A stretch of DNA of 64,000 nt from Nonomuraea rhodomycinica (GTDB taxonomy: Bacteria; Actinomycetota; Actinomycetes; Streptosporangiales; Streptosporangiaceae): contig NZ_JABWGO010000004.1 of assembly GCF_013363995.1 (NCBI RefSeq), forward strand, positions 1-64,000. The letters run 5' to 3'. The notes under the pieces are model-generated. The model was given only the letters and a program-made list of their open reading frames with translations. It made no database searches and was not told the origin of the DNA. This document shows, in pieces, positions 30,820 through 39,229 of the stretch. Position 1 is the first letter of the stretch; the number at the start of each line of letters is the position of its first letter. Made by a program: the position numbers and the translations under genes.

Positions 30820-31653
30820 TCACTGCGCCAGGAAGTCGCGCAGGGCCTCGACCAGCGCCTCCGGGCGGTCCTCCGGGATGAGCGTGTAGCTGTCGGCGAT
30901 CTCGACCAGCCGCGCGTCCGGGAACAGCGCGGCCAGCTCCCGGCCGTGCTCGCGCGGCATCAGCCGGTCCTCGGGCGCCCAGACCACCAGCACCGGCCGG
31001 TCGAAACCGCGCATCCGCTCCGCCCAGTCGAGCAGCACCTCCTTGGCCGGCGTGGACCTGATGTAGGCGGCCAGGTCACGGCGGATCGCCGGGTCGGTCG
31101 CGGCCGGCCGGAACCAGCCGTCCATGACCTCGTCCGGGACCGGCCGCTTGCTCATCCACCCCCACCCGCCGGGGGCGCGGCGCATCGCCCCCAGGCGCAG
31201 CGCGTTCATGGTCAGCCAGAGCCCGCCGGGGATCCGCGCGGCGGCGGCGATGGTCCGGCCCGGCAGCCCCGGCGGGTAGTTGTCGAACGCCTCGCACGCC
31301 GTCAGCACCAGGCGGCCCACCCGCTCGGCCCGGCCCTCGGAGACGAGCACCTGCGCGCCGCCCCAGTCGTTGAGCACGAGGGTCACGTCGCGCAGCCCGA
31401 GCCGTTCCAGGAACTCGCCCACCAGCAGCGCGATGCCGCGCAGCGACAGGTCGGAGCCGGGCCGCATCGGCCGCCGGTGGCTGCCCAGCGGCAGGGTGGG
31501 CAGCACGCAGCGGTACTCGCCCGCCAGCCCGGGCACGACCTTGCGCCACACCGTGGAGTCGATGGTCAGCCCGTGCAGGAGGACGACGACGGGCAGATCG
31601 CCGCCGGTGTCCGTGTACTCGATCACTCCCGCGCCCAGCTCGATCTCCGGCAC
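30820..31653 (-). CDS. Alpha/beta-hydrolase with Asp nucleophile and substituted His position
   Basis: A 277-residue alpha/beta-hydrolase. The oxyanion-side H-G block is V-L-L-H-G-L (near 28). The nucleophile elbow reads L-N-D-W-G-G (near 98), with Asp as nucleophile, as in haloalkane dehalogenases and epoxide hydrolases. The C-terminal block that normally holds the catalytic His as G-H-x-x-x-x-E-x-P reads D-S-Y-T-L-I-P-E-D-R-P, so the His is replaced by Tyr. The protein may therefore lack classical hydrolase activity. Start GTG 31653 has GGAGG upstream. The divergent TetR gene and the operators between them suggest ligand-induced expression. Confidence 0.82.
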   Translation of the reverse strand: MPEIELGAGVIEYTDTGGDLPVVVLLHGLTIDSTVWRKVVPGLAGEYRCVLPTLPLGSHRRPMRPGSDLSLRGIALLVGEFLERLGLRDVTLVLNDWGGAQVLVSEGRAERVGRLVLTACEAFDNYPPGLPGRTIAAAARIPGGLWLTMNALRLGAMRRAPGGWGWMSKRPVPDEVMDGWFRPAATDPAIRRDLAAYIRSTPAKEVLLDWAERMRGFDRPVLVVWAPEDRLMPREHGRELAALFPDARLVEIADSYTLIPEDRPEALVEALRDFLAQ

Positions 31654-31696
31654 GTCCGCCTCCGCTCGTCAGGACCCCAGCGATGATCGTTCTTGA

Positions 31697-31717
31697 TAGA
31701 TCGCTCTAGCGATAGAG
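31697..31717. promoter_or_regulatory. Two overlapping TetR operators in the hydrolase/TetR divergent promoter
   Basis: TAGATCGCTCTA (31697-31708) and CTCTAGCGATAGAG (31704-31717) are two inverted repeats built from the same half-site (T/C)TCTA and offset by about 8 bp. The pair lies 9 bp before the TetR start at 31726 and 44 bp from the divergent hydrolase start. This suggests two dimers binding cooperatively, as for QacR. Confidence 0.7.
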
Positions 31718-31725
31718 TAGCGACC

Positions 31726-32340
31726 ATGAACGCGGGGCCCGCGACGGGGAGACCGTCCACCAAGGAGCGCATCGTGACCGCCGGCGCCGAGCTGTTCCGG
31801 CGGCAGGGCTACACCGGCACCGGCCTGAAGCAGATCGTGGCCGAGGCCGAGGCGCCGTTCGGCTCCGTCTACCACTTCTTCCCCGGCGGGAAGGAGCAGC
31901 TCGGGGCTGAGGTGGTGCGCACCTCCGGAGCCGCGTACGGCGCGCTGTTCACCGCCGCGATGGAAGCCGCGCCGGACCCGGTCACGGGCGTCCGCGACTT
32001 CTTCGCGGGCGCGGCGCGCACGCTGGTGGAGACCGGCTACGCCGACGCCTGCCCGATCGCCACCCTCGCGCTGGAGGTGGCGAGCACGAACGAGCCGCTG
32101 CGCGAGGCCACCGCCGAGGTCTTCACCGGGTGGATCGCGCTCGGCACGGCCGCGTTCGCGCAGGCGGGGATCGGGGAGCGCGCGGCGCGCGAGCTGACGA
32201 TCGCGCTGCTGTCGGCGCTGGAGGGCGCGTTCGTGCTGGCCAGGGCGCTGCGCAGCACCGAGCCCCTGGAGGTCGCCGGGGAGTCGGTCGCCGCGCGGGC
32301 CTCGGCCCTGCTCACCGCGCCGGACGCCGGGCGGGGCTGA
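31726..32340 (+). CDS. TetR/AcrR-family transcriptional regulator
   Basis: A 204-residue TetR-type repressor. The N-terminal HTH (T-K-E-R-I-V-T-A-G-A-E-L-F-R-R-Q-G-Y to G-S-V-Y-H-F-F-P) is standard, and the rest is the all-helical ligand domain (TetR_C type with A-C-P-I-A-T-L-A-L-E-V near 105). I start at ATG 31726; an in-frame ATG at 31693 would put the operators inside the gene. It likely represses itself and the divergent alpha/beta-hydrolase gene. Confidence 0.92.
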   Translation: MNAGPATGRPSTKERIVTAGAELFRRQGYTGTGLKQIVAEAEAPFGSVYHFFPGGKEQLGAEVVRTSGAAYGALFTAAMEAAPDPVTGVRDFFAGAARTLVETGYADACPIATLALEVASTNEPLREATAEVFTGWIALGTAAFAQAGIGERAARELTIALLSALEGAFVLARALRSTEPLEVAGESVAARASALLTAPDAGRG

Positions 32341-32351
32341 CGCCTCGCTGG

Positions 32352-32918
32352 TCAGGCGCCGGCCGCGAGCGTGTCCCGGACGGTCATCAGGGCGAAGCCC
32401 AGCAGGTTGGTGCCCCGCCACGTCGACGGGGACGCGGCGCGCTCGTCGCCGGCCGTCAGGCCGATGCCCCACACCCGGTCGTTGGGCGCCGCCTCCACCA
32501 GGACGCGGCCGGCCGTGCCCGCCAGGAAGCGCCGCAGGTCGTCGTGCTGCCCGAACTTGGCGAGGTTGCCCTGGACCACGATGTCGAAGCGGTGGGCGTT
32601 CCACCGCTCCTCGTCGAAGCCCCGCACGGTCCGGCCCAGCTTCTTGGCCTCGCCCGGGTGCTCCGCGGCGAGGATCGCCTCCGCCGCCTCGTCGTCGCCG
32701 AACAGCCACGCCTTGTGGGCCATCATGTAGTGCTCGGCCGAGGCGAACGCGCGCCCGCCGGAGGTGAAGGTGACCGGCCACCACTGCGACAGGCAGCCGG
32801 GGCCCGCGCCGCCGTCGCGGGCCGGGCGGTGGCCCCAGAAGTAGAGGTAGCGCAGGGCGCGGCCGGCCTGCTCGGCGGCGACGGCCTCGTCGAGGGTGCG
32901 GGGGAGGGGACCGGACAT
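32352..32918 (-). CDS. NADAR-family protein
   Basis: A 188-residue NADAR (RibX/YbiA-like) protein. The family blocks are clear: L-Y-F-W-G-H near 24-29, F-A-S-A-E-H-Y-M-M-A-H-K-A near 58-70, and the C-terminal W-G-I-G-L...W-R-G-T-N-L-L-G near 148-172. Members hydrolyse N-glycosidic bonds, known cases being unstable riboflavin intermediates and ADP-ribosyl guanine on DNA or NAD-linked compounds. The start ATG 32918 has GGGAGGGGACCGG upstream. It stands alone, with no DarT-like toxin or rib genes next to it, so a house-cleaning role is the simplest reading. Confidence 0.9.
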   Translation of the reverse strand: MSGPLPRTLDEAVAAEQAGRALRYLYFWGHRPARDGGAGPGCLSQWWPVTFTSGGRAFASAEHYMMAHKAWLFGDDEAAEAILAAEHPGEAKKLGRTVRGFDEERWNAHRFDIVVQGNLAKFGQHDDLRRFLAGTAGRVLVEAAPNDRVWGIGLTAGDERAASPSTWRGTNLLGFALMTVRDTLAAGA

Positions 32919-32977
32919 GGTCCACACCGTGGCACATCGGTCCGTACGCGGTCGAGCCGATATCCCGGCTGGACGAA

Positions 32978-33139
32978 ATGCGCTGGTCGGCGGCGGACGG
33001 GGTCTGGTCGCGTGGAGGCATGGGGGCGACGACGCGGCGGAGCTGGGAGGAACTGCCCGCCGGGCTGCGGCGCGAGGTGGCGCGGCGGCTCGGGGGAGAG
33101 CTTCGGGGCTTCGGCGACCGGCCGGGCCAGGCGTCCTGA
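32978..33139 (+). pseudogene. Short remnant resembling the N-terminus of an aminoglycoside-phosphotransferase-like gene
   Basis: A 53-codon frame from ATG 32978 to a TGA at 33137. Its second half, S-W-E-E-L-P-A-G-L-R-R-E-V-A-R-R-L-G, is like the first helix of APH/choline-kinase-fold proteins of actinomycetes (W-x-x-L-P-x-x-x-x-x-x-V), after which such proteins continue for about 250 residues. Here the frame stops at once and a terminator hairpin follows. It may be a decayed gene, a chance similarity or a tiny real gene; the evidence is weak. The rest of this 270-bp gap shows only the terminator. Confidence 0.25.
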
Positions 33140-33144
33140 ACGAA

Positions 33145-33179
33145 TCCGGAACGCCCGCGCGGAGGACGGGCGTTCCGGA
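33145..33179. terminator. Terminator after the GH6 cellulase gene
   Basis: Perfect 13-base arms TCCGGAACGCCCG (33145-33157) and CGGGCGTTCCGGA (33167-33179) with a 9-base loop, 8 bp beyond the stop of the minus-strand GH6 gene. Confidence 0.85.
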
Positions 33180-33187
33180 AGGAGGCG

Positions 33188-34666
33188 TCAGGTGCCGTCG
33201 ATGAGGCGGACGGCGATGGCCGGGCTGAACTGGCCGGCCGGGACGCCGGGCGCGATGCCGCAGTTGCCGTCCGAGTCGCCGGGCACCTTCACCCACAGCA
33301 GCATCTCGGCCGCCCCGCCGGCCTGGGCCGGGACGCCGAGCTTGCGGCCCGCCGGGTTGCACCACTCGCCGTTGGAGCCGTTGCCGTTGCGGCTGGTGTC
33401 GATGACGAACGTGGCGGTGCCGCCGAGCGCCGAGTTGACGGCCTTGGCGTAGGTCGCCGACTCGCTGGTGGTGTAGTAGTTCGAGACGTTCACCGAGAAG
33501 CCGCGGACGTTGCGCACGCCCGCGTTGGCCAGGCGCGTGGCCATGGTGCCCGCGGCGACCCAGCCGGAGTTGCCGCCGTCGAGGTAGGCCCACGTGCCGG
33601 TGGCCTTGTCGCGGAACTGCTGGGTGGCGTACGTGAGCATGCGGTTGCGCTCCTGGACGGCCGCGTCGCTCATGCAGGTGAGGTCGCCGAGGCTGTCGGG
33701 CTCGATGACGACGACCGCGGGACGGCTGCCGATGCCGGAGGCGAACGCGGAGATCCACGTCTTGTACGCGGCCTCGCTCCCGGCGCCGCCGCCGGAGTGG
33801 CCGCCGCAGGCGTCGCGCCCGGGGATGTTGTAGGCCACGAGGACGGGCAGCTTGCCGGCCTTGTCGGCGGCGGCCACGTAGGAGGACACGGCCGAGCCGA
33901 TGTCGCCGCTCCAGTTGCCGAACCAGCGGGCGATCGGCTTGGAGGCGATGGCGGAGCGGATGCGGGCGGCGCGGGAGTCGCCGGAGTTGTCGCGCACCCA
34001 GACGGCCGGGTTGGAGTCGGGGTCCACGTAGAAGCCGTCGGTCTGGGCGAGCGGCCCGGAGCCGGGCTTCGGCGTGGTGGTCGCCGTCGTCGTGGGCGTC
34101 GGCTTGGGGCTGCTCGTCGGCGTGGTGGTCGCCGTCGGCGTGGGGGTCGGGGTGGCGGAGGACGTCTCGGTGAGGGAGACGTTGTCCACGGAGAAGGTGA
34201 AGCCGGCGTGGCCGCCGAGCTGGAAGGACACCTGCCCGCCGGTCGTGGCCAGGGTGGAGGTGAAGGGGAGGCTGTACCGCTTGCTCGTGGTGCCGAGCGT
34301 GAAGGTCTTGGTGAGCGTCCGCGTGTACGGCGAGGCGGCGAGCTGCACGGTGGTGACGGCGCTGACCGGGGCCGAGGCGGAGGCGTCGAAGGAGAGCGTG
34401 TAGGTCCTGCCCTTGGCCAGGGTGATGGCGTTCTGGCCGATCATGGCGTCCCAGGCGTTGGCGGTGCCGCCGGCCACCTTGACCTGGAGCCTGCCGCCGC
34501 TGACGGCCATCGAGGTGTCGGCGGAGTTCCACCACGGCGTGGTGCCGCCGGCGAAGGTGCCGTTGACCACGAGCTCGGCCGCCGCCGAGGCGGGCGTGGC
34601 GGCGGCGGCCGTGGCCACCGTCGCGGCCGAGGCGGTGATCGCCAGCACGCGGGTTAACAACCGCAT
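33188..34666 (-). CDS. Secreted glycoside hydrolase family 6 (endoglucanase/cellobiohydrolase) with N-terminal CBM
   Basis: A 492-residue secreted enzyme that cleaves beta-1,4-glucan. In order: signal peptide (1-30, ending A-S-A-A-A), a carbohydrate-binding module of the CBM4/9-like jelly-roll kind (about 31-172, L-V-V-N-G-T-F-A-G-G-T to V-D-N-V-S-L-T-E), a Pro/Thr linker (about 175-205), and the GH6 catalytic domain. The latter has the acid Asp in I-P-G-R-D-A-C-G-G-H-S-G-G-G and the second Asp in V-I-E-P-D-S-L. I use ATG 34666, with AAAGGA upstream. A 15-bp palindrome upstream may be its operator. Together with the GH92 enzyme nearby it points to use of plant polysaccharides. Confidence 0.95.
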   Translation of the reverse strand: MRLLTRVLAITASAATVATAAAATPASAAAELVVNGTFAGGTTPWWNSADTSMAVSGGRLQVKVAGGTANAWDAMIGQNAITLAKGRTYTLSFDASASAPVSAVTTVQLAASPYTRTLTKTFTLGTTSKRYSLPFTSTLATTGGQVSFQLGGHAGFTFSVDNVSLTETSSATPTPTPTATTTPTSSPKPTPTTTATTTPKPGSGPLAQTDGFYVDPDSNPAVWVRDNSGDSRAARIRSAIASKPIARWFGNWSGDIGSAVSSYVAAADKAGKLPVLVAYNIPGRDACGGHSGGGAGSEAAYKTWISAFASGIGSRPAVVVIEPDSLGDLTCMSDAAVQERNRMLTYATQQFRDKATGTWAYLDGGNSGWVAAGTMATRLANAGVRNVRGFSVNVSNYYTTSESATYAKAVNSALGGTATFVIDTSRNGNGSNGEWCNPAGRKLGVPAQAGGAAEMLLWVKVPGDSDGNCGIAPGVPAGQFSPAIAVRLIDGT

Positions 34667-34714
34667 GTATTCGTCCTTTCGGGCGATGCAGTAACGGAGA
34701 TCCAACTATCACAG

Positions 34715-34729
34715 GTGATCAATGATCAC
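34715..34729. promoter_or_regulatory. Palindromic operator candidate in the GH6 promoter
   Basis: GTGATCA-A-TGATCAC, perfect 7-base arms around one A, 49 bp upstream of the GH6 start and within the gap shared with the divergent SMP-30 gene. It does not match the TGGGAGCGCTCCCA box of cellulose regulators of the CebR type, so another regulator is expected. Confidence 0.5.
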
Positions 34730-34867
34730 GTGACGAAATGTCGGAACATTGGTCAGAACGCGTGGAGGGGGGCGGGCCGCAGGTCAGGGGTATATACGCT
34801 GGCCAGTAGGGGTTTATGCGACTCGGGTGTCTTGGTAGGAATGATCCACCCTGAGGAGGTTCCGCGC

Positions 34868-35779
34868 ATGGATCTCGTACCGCTCGAACTCGAAGCGCTG
34901 GACGCCCGGGTCGCCGCCATCGGCGGCGACCGATGGCTCGAACGCCTCCACCGGGGCACCCGGTGGGCCGAGGGCCCGGTCTACTTCCCCGCCGGCCGCT
35001 TCCTCGTCTGGAGCGACATCCCGAACGACCGCATGCTGCGCTGGGACGAGCTGACCGGCGCCGTCGGCCCGTTCCGCACGCCCTCCGGCTACGCCAACGG
35101 CAACACCCTCGACCGCGAGGGCCGGCTGATCTCCTGCGAGCACGGCGCCCGCCGCGTGACCAGGACCGAGCACGACGGCCGGATCACGGTGCTCGCCGAC
35201 CGGTGGGAAGGCCGCAGGCTCAACAGCCCCAACGACGTGGTGGTGCGCTCCGACGGCTCCGTCTGGTTCACCGACCCGCCGTACGGGATCCTCGGCCACT
35301 ACGAGGGGCACCGCGCCGAGCAGGAGATCGACGGCTGCCACGTCTACCGGATCGACCCGGTGACCGGCGAGGTGCGCGTCGTGGCCGACGACTTCGCCCG
35401 GCCGAACGGGCTCGCGTTCTCCCTGGACGAGAGCCGCCTCTACGTCGCCGACACCGAGCGCGGCCACGTGCGCCTCTTCGACGTCCACGACGACGGCGGC
35501 CTGTCGGGCGGCAAGGTGTTCGCCGAGCACACCGGCAGGGGCGGCTTCGACGGGCTCCGGCTGGACGAGGAGGGCCGCGTGTGGGCGTCGGTCGGCGCGG
35601 CGATCCACTGCTACCACCCCGACGGCGCGCTCCTGGGCCGGATGATCCTGCCGGAGGAGACCTCCAACCTCGTCTTCGGCGGCCCCAAGCGCAACCGGCT
35701 GTTCGTGACGGCCACGACGTCCGTCTACTCGATCCTGCTGAACGTCAGAGGAGCCCGCCCGGTGTGGGCGGGCTCCTGA
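34868..35779 (+). CDS. SMP-30/gluconolactonase family protein
   Basis: A 303-residue six-bladed beta-propeller lactonase. Metal-binding positions are recognisable: Glu in R-W-A-E-G-P-V (about 35), Asn in L-N-S-P-N-D-V-V (about 120), Asn in R-P-N-G-L-A-F-S (about 180) and Asp in G-F-D-G-L-R-L-D (about 235). Such enzymes open sugar lactones, for example gluconolactone. The start ATG 34868 has GAGGAGG upstream; in-frame codons before it run through the operator and are not used. A TAGGGGTT motif lies 54 bp upstream. The last residues are encoded by a terminator hairpin. Confidence 0.9.
   Translation: MDLVPLELEALDARVAAIGGDRWLERLHRGTRWAEGPVYFPAGRFLVWSDIPNDRMLRWDELTGAVGPFRTPSGYANGNTLDREGRLISCEHGARRVTRTEHDGRITVLADRWEGRRLNSPNDVVVRSDGSVWFTDPPYGILGHYEGHRAEQEIDGCHVYRIDPVTGEVRVVADDFARPNGLAFSLDESRLYVADTERGHVRLFDVHDDGGLSGGKVFAEHTGRGGFDGLRLDEEGRVWASVGAAIHCYHPDGALLGRMILPEETSNLVFGGPKRNRLFVTATTSVYSILLNVRGARPVWAGS
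35750..35776 (+). terminator. Terminator hairpin inside the 3' end of the SMP-30 gene
   Basis: Perfect 11-base arms GGAGCCCGCCC (35750-35760) and GGGCGGGCTCC (35766-35776) with loop GGTGT. The TGA stop follows immediately at 35777, so the hairpin encodes the last nine residues. It sits between convergent genes. Confidence 0.8.
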
Positions 35780-35793
35780 CCGGACTTGTTCGA

Positions 35794-38700
35794 TCAGGCG
35801 AACGCCCAGGCGAACAGGTGCAGCTCCCCGTCCTCGGGCGTGGAGAACGTCACGCTCTTGACCGTCTTGGCCGGGTCCAGCGCGATGGGCTGCGCCGCGA
35901 ACACGTGCGTGCCGATCGGCTGCAACGCCCACGATCCCCAGAACAGCCGGAACGGCGCGCTGGCCACGATCTCGTTGCCGAACGCGGGCTGCGCCCCGCC
36001 GAAGTCCAGGATCCACTCGCTGAACCCGAGCTTCCCGGTGCCGGTCGAGCCGTCGGTGTAGGTGATCGTCACCTCCGTCTCGGGCCAGCCGTTGACCCCG
36101 GCGCCCAGGAAGGCCAGCTTGGTGGCCCCGGCGGGCGCGGCCATCTCGACGGGCTGGGTGCCGGGCCGCAGGTTGTCCACCTGGCCGGGCTTGCGTTCCG
36201 GCCAGGTGAAGCTGAAGCCCTTCCAGGCGACCGTGGCGCCCGGCTTGAGACCGGCCTCGGCCAGCGAGTGCGCCGGGTAGCTGAAGCCCGGCCCGTCGAT
36301 GTTGGCCTCGTCGGGCCCGGCCACGTCGCCGATGCCGGCGTTGTTGTGGTACCAGGCGATCGTGCCGCGCCTGGCCACGTTGAGCCGCGTGCTCGCGGTC
36401 AGCTCGCCCACGCTGCTCCCCGCCGCGTTGGCCACGCTGACGGGCACGGTCACCAGGTCCAGCGCCGTGCCGGCGGCCACGGAGATCCGCACCTTCACCG
36501 CCGCGCGGCCCCCGGCCGGCACGCTGAGCATCCCGCTCGCCGGTGACACGGTGATGCCGGCGGGCGGCTTGGCCTGCCAGGCCACGGTGGCCGCCGCGCC
36601 GAGCGACTGGACCGACAGCTCCGCGTCCACCGCGCCGCCGGGCTCGACGGGCGCGGCGCCGGGGGTGAGACCGGCGAGGTACGGCTTGGAGCCCTGGCCG
36701 AACGACGGGGGCGCGTTGCGCGGGTCGGCGCCGAACGCCGGGTTGGGCCACGCGCCGAGCGTGAAGTCGAGCCGCCCGCCCTGGGTCGCGAACGACTCGG
36801 GCAGCCACGCCCTGCTGGTCGAGACGCCGTTCACCCGCAGCGTCTGGATGTAGCGGTTGGCGGCGTTGGGGGCGCTGACGACGATGTCGCCGGCCGGCCG
36901 GGAGACCGTGATCTTGTCGAACAGCGGCGTGCTGACCAGCAGCTCGGCCCGGCCGGGGATGGCCGGGAACAGGCCCATGGCCGACCAGACGTACCACGCG
37001 CCCATCGTGCCGAGGTCGTCGTTGCCGACGAGCCCGTCGGGGCCGGACTTGAACAGCTCCTGCTGCACCCGGCGCACCACGTTCTGCGTCTTGTACGGCT
37101 GGCCCGCCCACGCGTACAGCCACGGCGACTGCAGGGCGATCTCGTTGCCCAGGTAGGCGTACGCCTCGCGCGGGCCGGCGTTCAGCTTCTTGAAGTACTC
37201 GTCGAGCCTGGGGACGACCTTGCCCAGGCCGCCCATCGCGGCGAACAGCCCCTGCGGGTTGTGCGGCACCATCCAGTGGTACTGGGCGCCGTTGCCCTCC
37301 ATGTAGACGTCCGGCGCGGCCGGGTCGAAGGGCGCGGTGAACGACCCCTCGCCCATGCGCGGCTGGATCCACCCGTTGCCCGGGTTGTACAGGTTCTGCC
37401 ACGACTGGGCGCGCTTCATGAACTCCGTGGCCGTCGCCTGGTCGCCGAGCCGGCCGGCGAGCTGCGCGATCCCGAAGTCGGCGACGGCGTACTCCAGCGT
37501 GGACGACGGGTCGGACGGCACGTAGCCCTTGGCCATGTAGTCGGCGTTGCCGGGCCGCTCGTCGTACTGCGCCTCGGGGTGGCCGATGTCCTTCGCGCCG
37601 ACGCGCCGGGCGGCCTCGGCCATCGCCTTCAGCGCCGGGCCGGCGTCGAAGTCGCGCGCGCCGAAGGCGTACATGGTGGACAGGATGCTGTGGTACGGGT
37701 CGCCGACCATGACGCCGGTGACGGCCGTCTGGTGCGACCAGCGGTCCCAGACGTTGCCGATCGCCTGGGCGTTGTCGTACATCGACTGCGCGATGTCGGC
37801 GCCCACGTCGGGCGCGAGCAGCGCGAGCAGCTGCGCCTCCGAGCGGTAGATGTCCCAGCCGGAGAACGTCGCGTACTGGTGGTGGCCGGGCCGCACGGTC
37901 CTCGGCTTGCCGTCGAAGCCGGTGTAGGTGCCGTCGACGTCCTCGAAGACGTACGGCTGGAGCAGCGCGTGGTACAGGTTGCTGTAGAACGTGCGCCGCT
38001 GGTCCTCGGTGCCGCCGGCGATCCGCACCTGGCCGAGCCGCTCGTCCCAGACCGCCGTGGCCTCCTGGCGCACCTGGTCGAGACTCTTGTCGCCGATCTC
38101 CTTGCCCAGGTTGTTCCGCGCGCCCTCGATGCTCACGTACGACAGGCCGACGCGCATCTGCACCGGCTTCGCCGGGTCGAACTCCAGGTACGCCCCGGAG
38201 CCGGGCCCGTTGACGGTGACGTCCTCGCCGGTGACCAGGTCGGCCCGGGCGCGGGCCGTCGAGGCGTCGTCCGTGGTCTGCGTGCCCGGCCGCACCTCGT
38301 CGTCCTTCCACGTGCCGTAGCCGGTGAACGGCTGGTCGAAGGTGGCGTGGAAGTACACCTTGTAGCGCAGGGGCGGGCCGCAGAAGCCGCCGGTCTTGAT
38401 CCAGCCCTCGACCGTGTTCTGGCCGACGCGGGTCTCGCCGTCGTCCACGCCGTTGATGGAGCCGCTCGTGTTGAGCAGCAGCGTGGCGGGCTTGCCCGCC
38501 GGGAAGGCGAAGCGGGCGACGCCGGCGCGGGCGCTGACCGACAGCTCCGTGGAGATGCCGGTGTCGAGCGTGCTGCTGTAGAAGCCGGGCGCGGCCTTCT
38601 CGTTCTCGTGCTTGAACGTCTGGACGTAGTCCATGCCGTGCGTGGCGGGCGAGCGGCCGATCTTCCCGGAGAACGGCATGACGGGGAAGTCCTGCGCGCC

Positions 38701-39036
38701 GTTGCAACCGGGCCCGGAGATGTGCGTCATCGAGAAGCCGCGCAGCCGGTCGTCCTCGTACCGGTAGCCGCCCCCGGCGCTCTCCACCGTGTCGGGGCTC
38801 CACTGCATCATGCCGAACGGCAGGACGGCGCCGGGGAACGTCATGCCGCCGCCTCCGCCATGACCGAAATCGAGCGCCGCCTCCTTCGTGCCGTGGAACA
38901 CGTTGACCAGCTCCACCGGGCTGATCACGCCGCCCGCGTCGTCGTCGGCGACGGCGCGCGGAGGGGCGCCGGGCGGCAACGCCAACGCGGCGAGCAGGAC
39001 GGTGACAGTGGATACGGATAAGGACCACGGGGACAT
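35794..39036 (-). CDS. Secreted GH92-family alpha-mannosidase with C-terminal NEW3/NPCBM-like domains
   Basis: A 1080-residue secreted glycosidase of family GH92, calcium-dependent exo-acting alpha-mannosidases. A signal peptide covers about 1-30. The N-terminal beta-domain begins V-E-L-V-N-V-F-H-G-T and contains T-H-I-S-G-P-G-C. The (alpha/alpha)6 catalytic region includes F-S-G-W-D-I-Y-R, W-D-R-W-S-H-Q and G-N-D-D-L-G-T-M-G-A-W-Y-V-W, which carry the general-base and metal residues. After about 770 come an Ig-like NEW3 domain (P-P-A-G-I-T-V-S-P) and an NPCBM-like module (Y-H-N-N-A-G-I-G-D near 900). Start ATG 39036 has GGAGG. It is divergent from the carboxyltransferase gene and marks the left edge of the metabolite cluster. 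Confidence 0.95.
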   Translation of the reverse strand: MSPWSLSVSTVTVLLAALALPPGAPPRAVADDDAGGVISPVELVNVFHGTKEAALDFGHGGGGGMTFPGAVLPFGMMQWSPDTVESAGGGYRYEDDRLRGFSMTHISGPGCNGAQDFPVMPFSGKIGRSPATHGMDYVQTFKHENEKAAPGFYSSTLDTGISTELSVSARAGVARFAFPAGKPATLLLNTSGSINGVDDGETRVGQNTVEGWIKTGGFCGPPLRYKVYFHATFDQPFTGYGTWKDDEVRPGTQTTDDASTARARADLVTGEDVTVNGPGSGAYLEFDPAKPVQMRVGLSYVSIEGARNNLGKEIGDKSLDQVRQEATAVWDERLGQVRIAGGTEDQRRTFYSNLYHALLQPYVFEDVDGTYTGFDGKPRTVRPGHHQYATFSGWDIYRSEAQLLALLAPDVGADIAQSMYDNAQAIGNVWDRWSHQTAVTGVMVGDPYHSILSTMYAFGARDFDAGPALKAMAEAARRVGAKDIGHPEAQYDERPGNADYMAKGYVPSDPSSTLEYAVADFGIAQLAGRLGDQATATEFMKRAQSWQNLYNPGNGWIQPRMGEGSFTAPFDPAAPDVYMEGNGAQYHWMVPHNPQGLFAAMGGLGKVVPRLDEYFKKLNAGPREAYAYLGNEIALQSPWLYAWAGQPYKTQNVVRRVQQELFKSGPDGLVGNDDLGTMGAWYVWSAMGLFPAIPGRAELLVSTPLFDKITVSRPAGDIVVSAPNAANRYIQTLRVNGVSTSRAWLPESFATQGGRLDFTLGAWPNPAFGADPRNAPPSFGQGSKPYLAGLTPGAAPVEPGGAVDAELSVQSLGAAATVAWQAKPPAGITVSPASGMLSVPAGGRAAVKVRISVAAGTALDLVTVPVSVANAAGSSVGELTASTRLNVARRGTIAWYHNNAGIGDVAGPDEANIDGPGFSYPAHSLAEAGLKPGATVAWKGFSFTWPERKPGQVDNLRPGTQPVEMAAPAGATKLAFLGAGVNGWPETEVTITYTDGSTGTGKLGFSEWILDFGGAQPAFGNEIVASAPFRLFWGSWALQPIGTHVFAAQPIALDPAKTVKSVTFSTPEDGELHLFAWAFA

Positions 39037-39148
39037 GCGGGCCTCCAAAAGGCGGTTTGCCACATGGAAACGCCGGCCCTCGGAGGCGGTCAACGAGCAG
39101 AAACGACGGCCGGAGCCTGCCAGTGGCACGGGCCGCCGGAAGCCCGAA

Positions 39149-39156
39149 TAGGGGTT
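39149..39156 (+). promoter_or_regulatory. TAGGGGTT motif upstream of the carboxyltransferase gene
   Basis: TAGGGGTT lies 74 bp before the start at 39230. The same or nearly the same octamer occurs upstream of several other genes to the right (near 45903, 50090, 53246, 56953) and once at 34807. It may be a binding site for a cluster regulator; a single copy alone would be weak evidence. Confidence 0.4.
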
Positions 39157-39229
39157 GGCGCGCCCCCGGGGCCGTTGGCACATTCGCAGAAGGTCCCTGT
39201 GCCGCACCCCAGCCGGAGGAGTTCCCGCG

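Noticed and set aside
32352..32918. NADAR protein as antitoxin of a DarT-type toxin
   Set aside because: No ADP-ribosyltransferase gene is adjacent; neighbours are a TetR gene and a cellulase gene.
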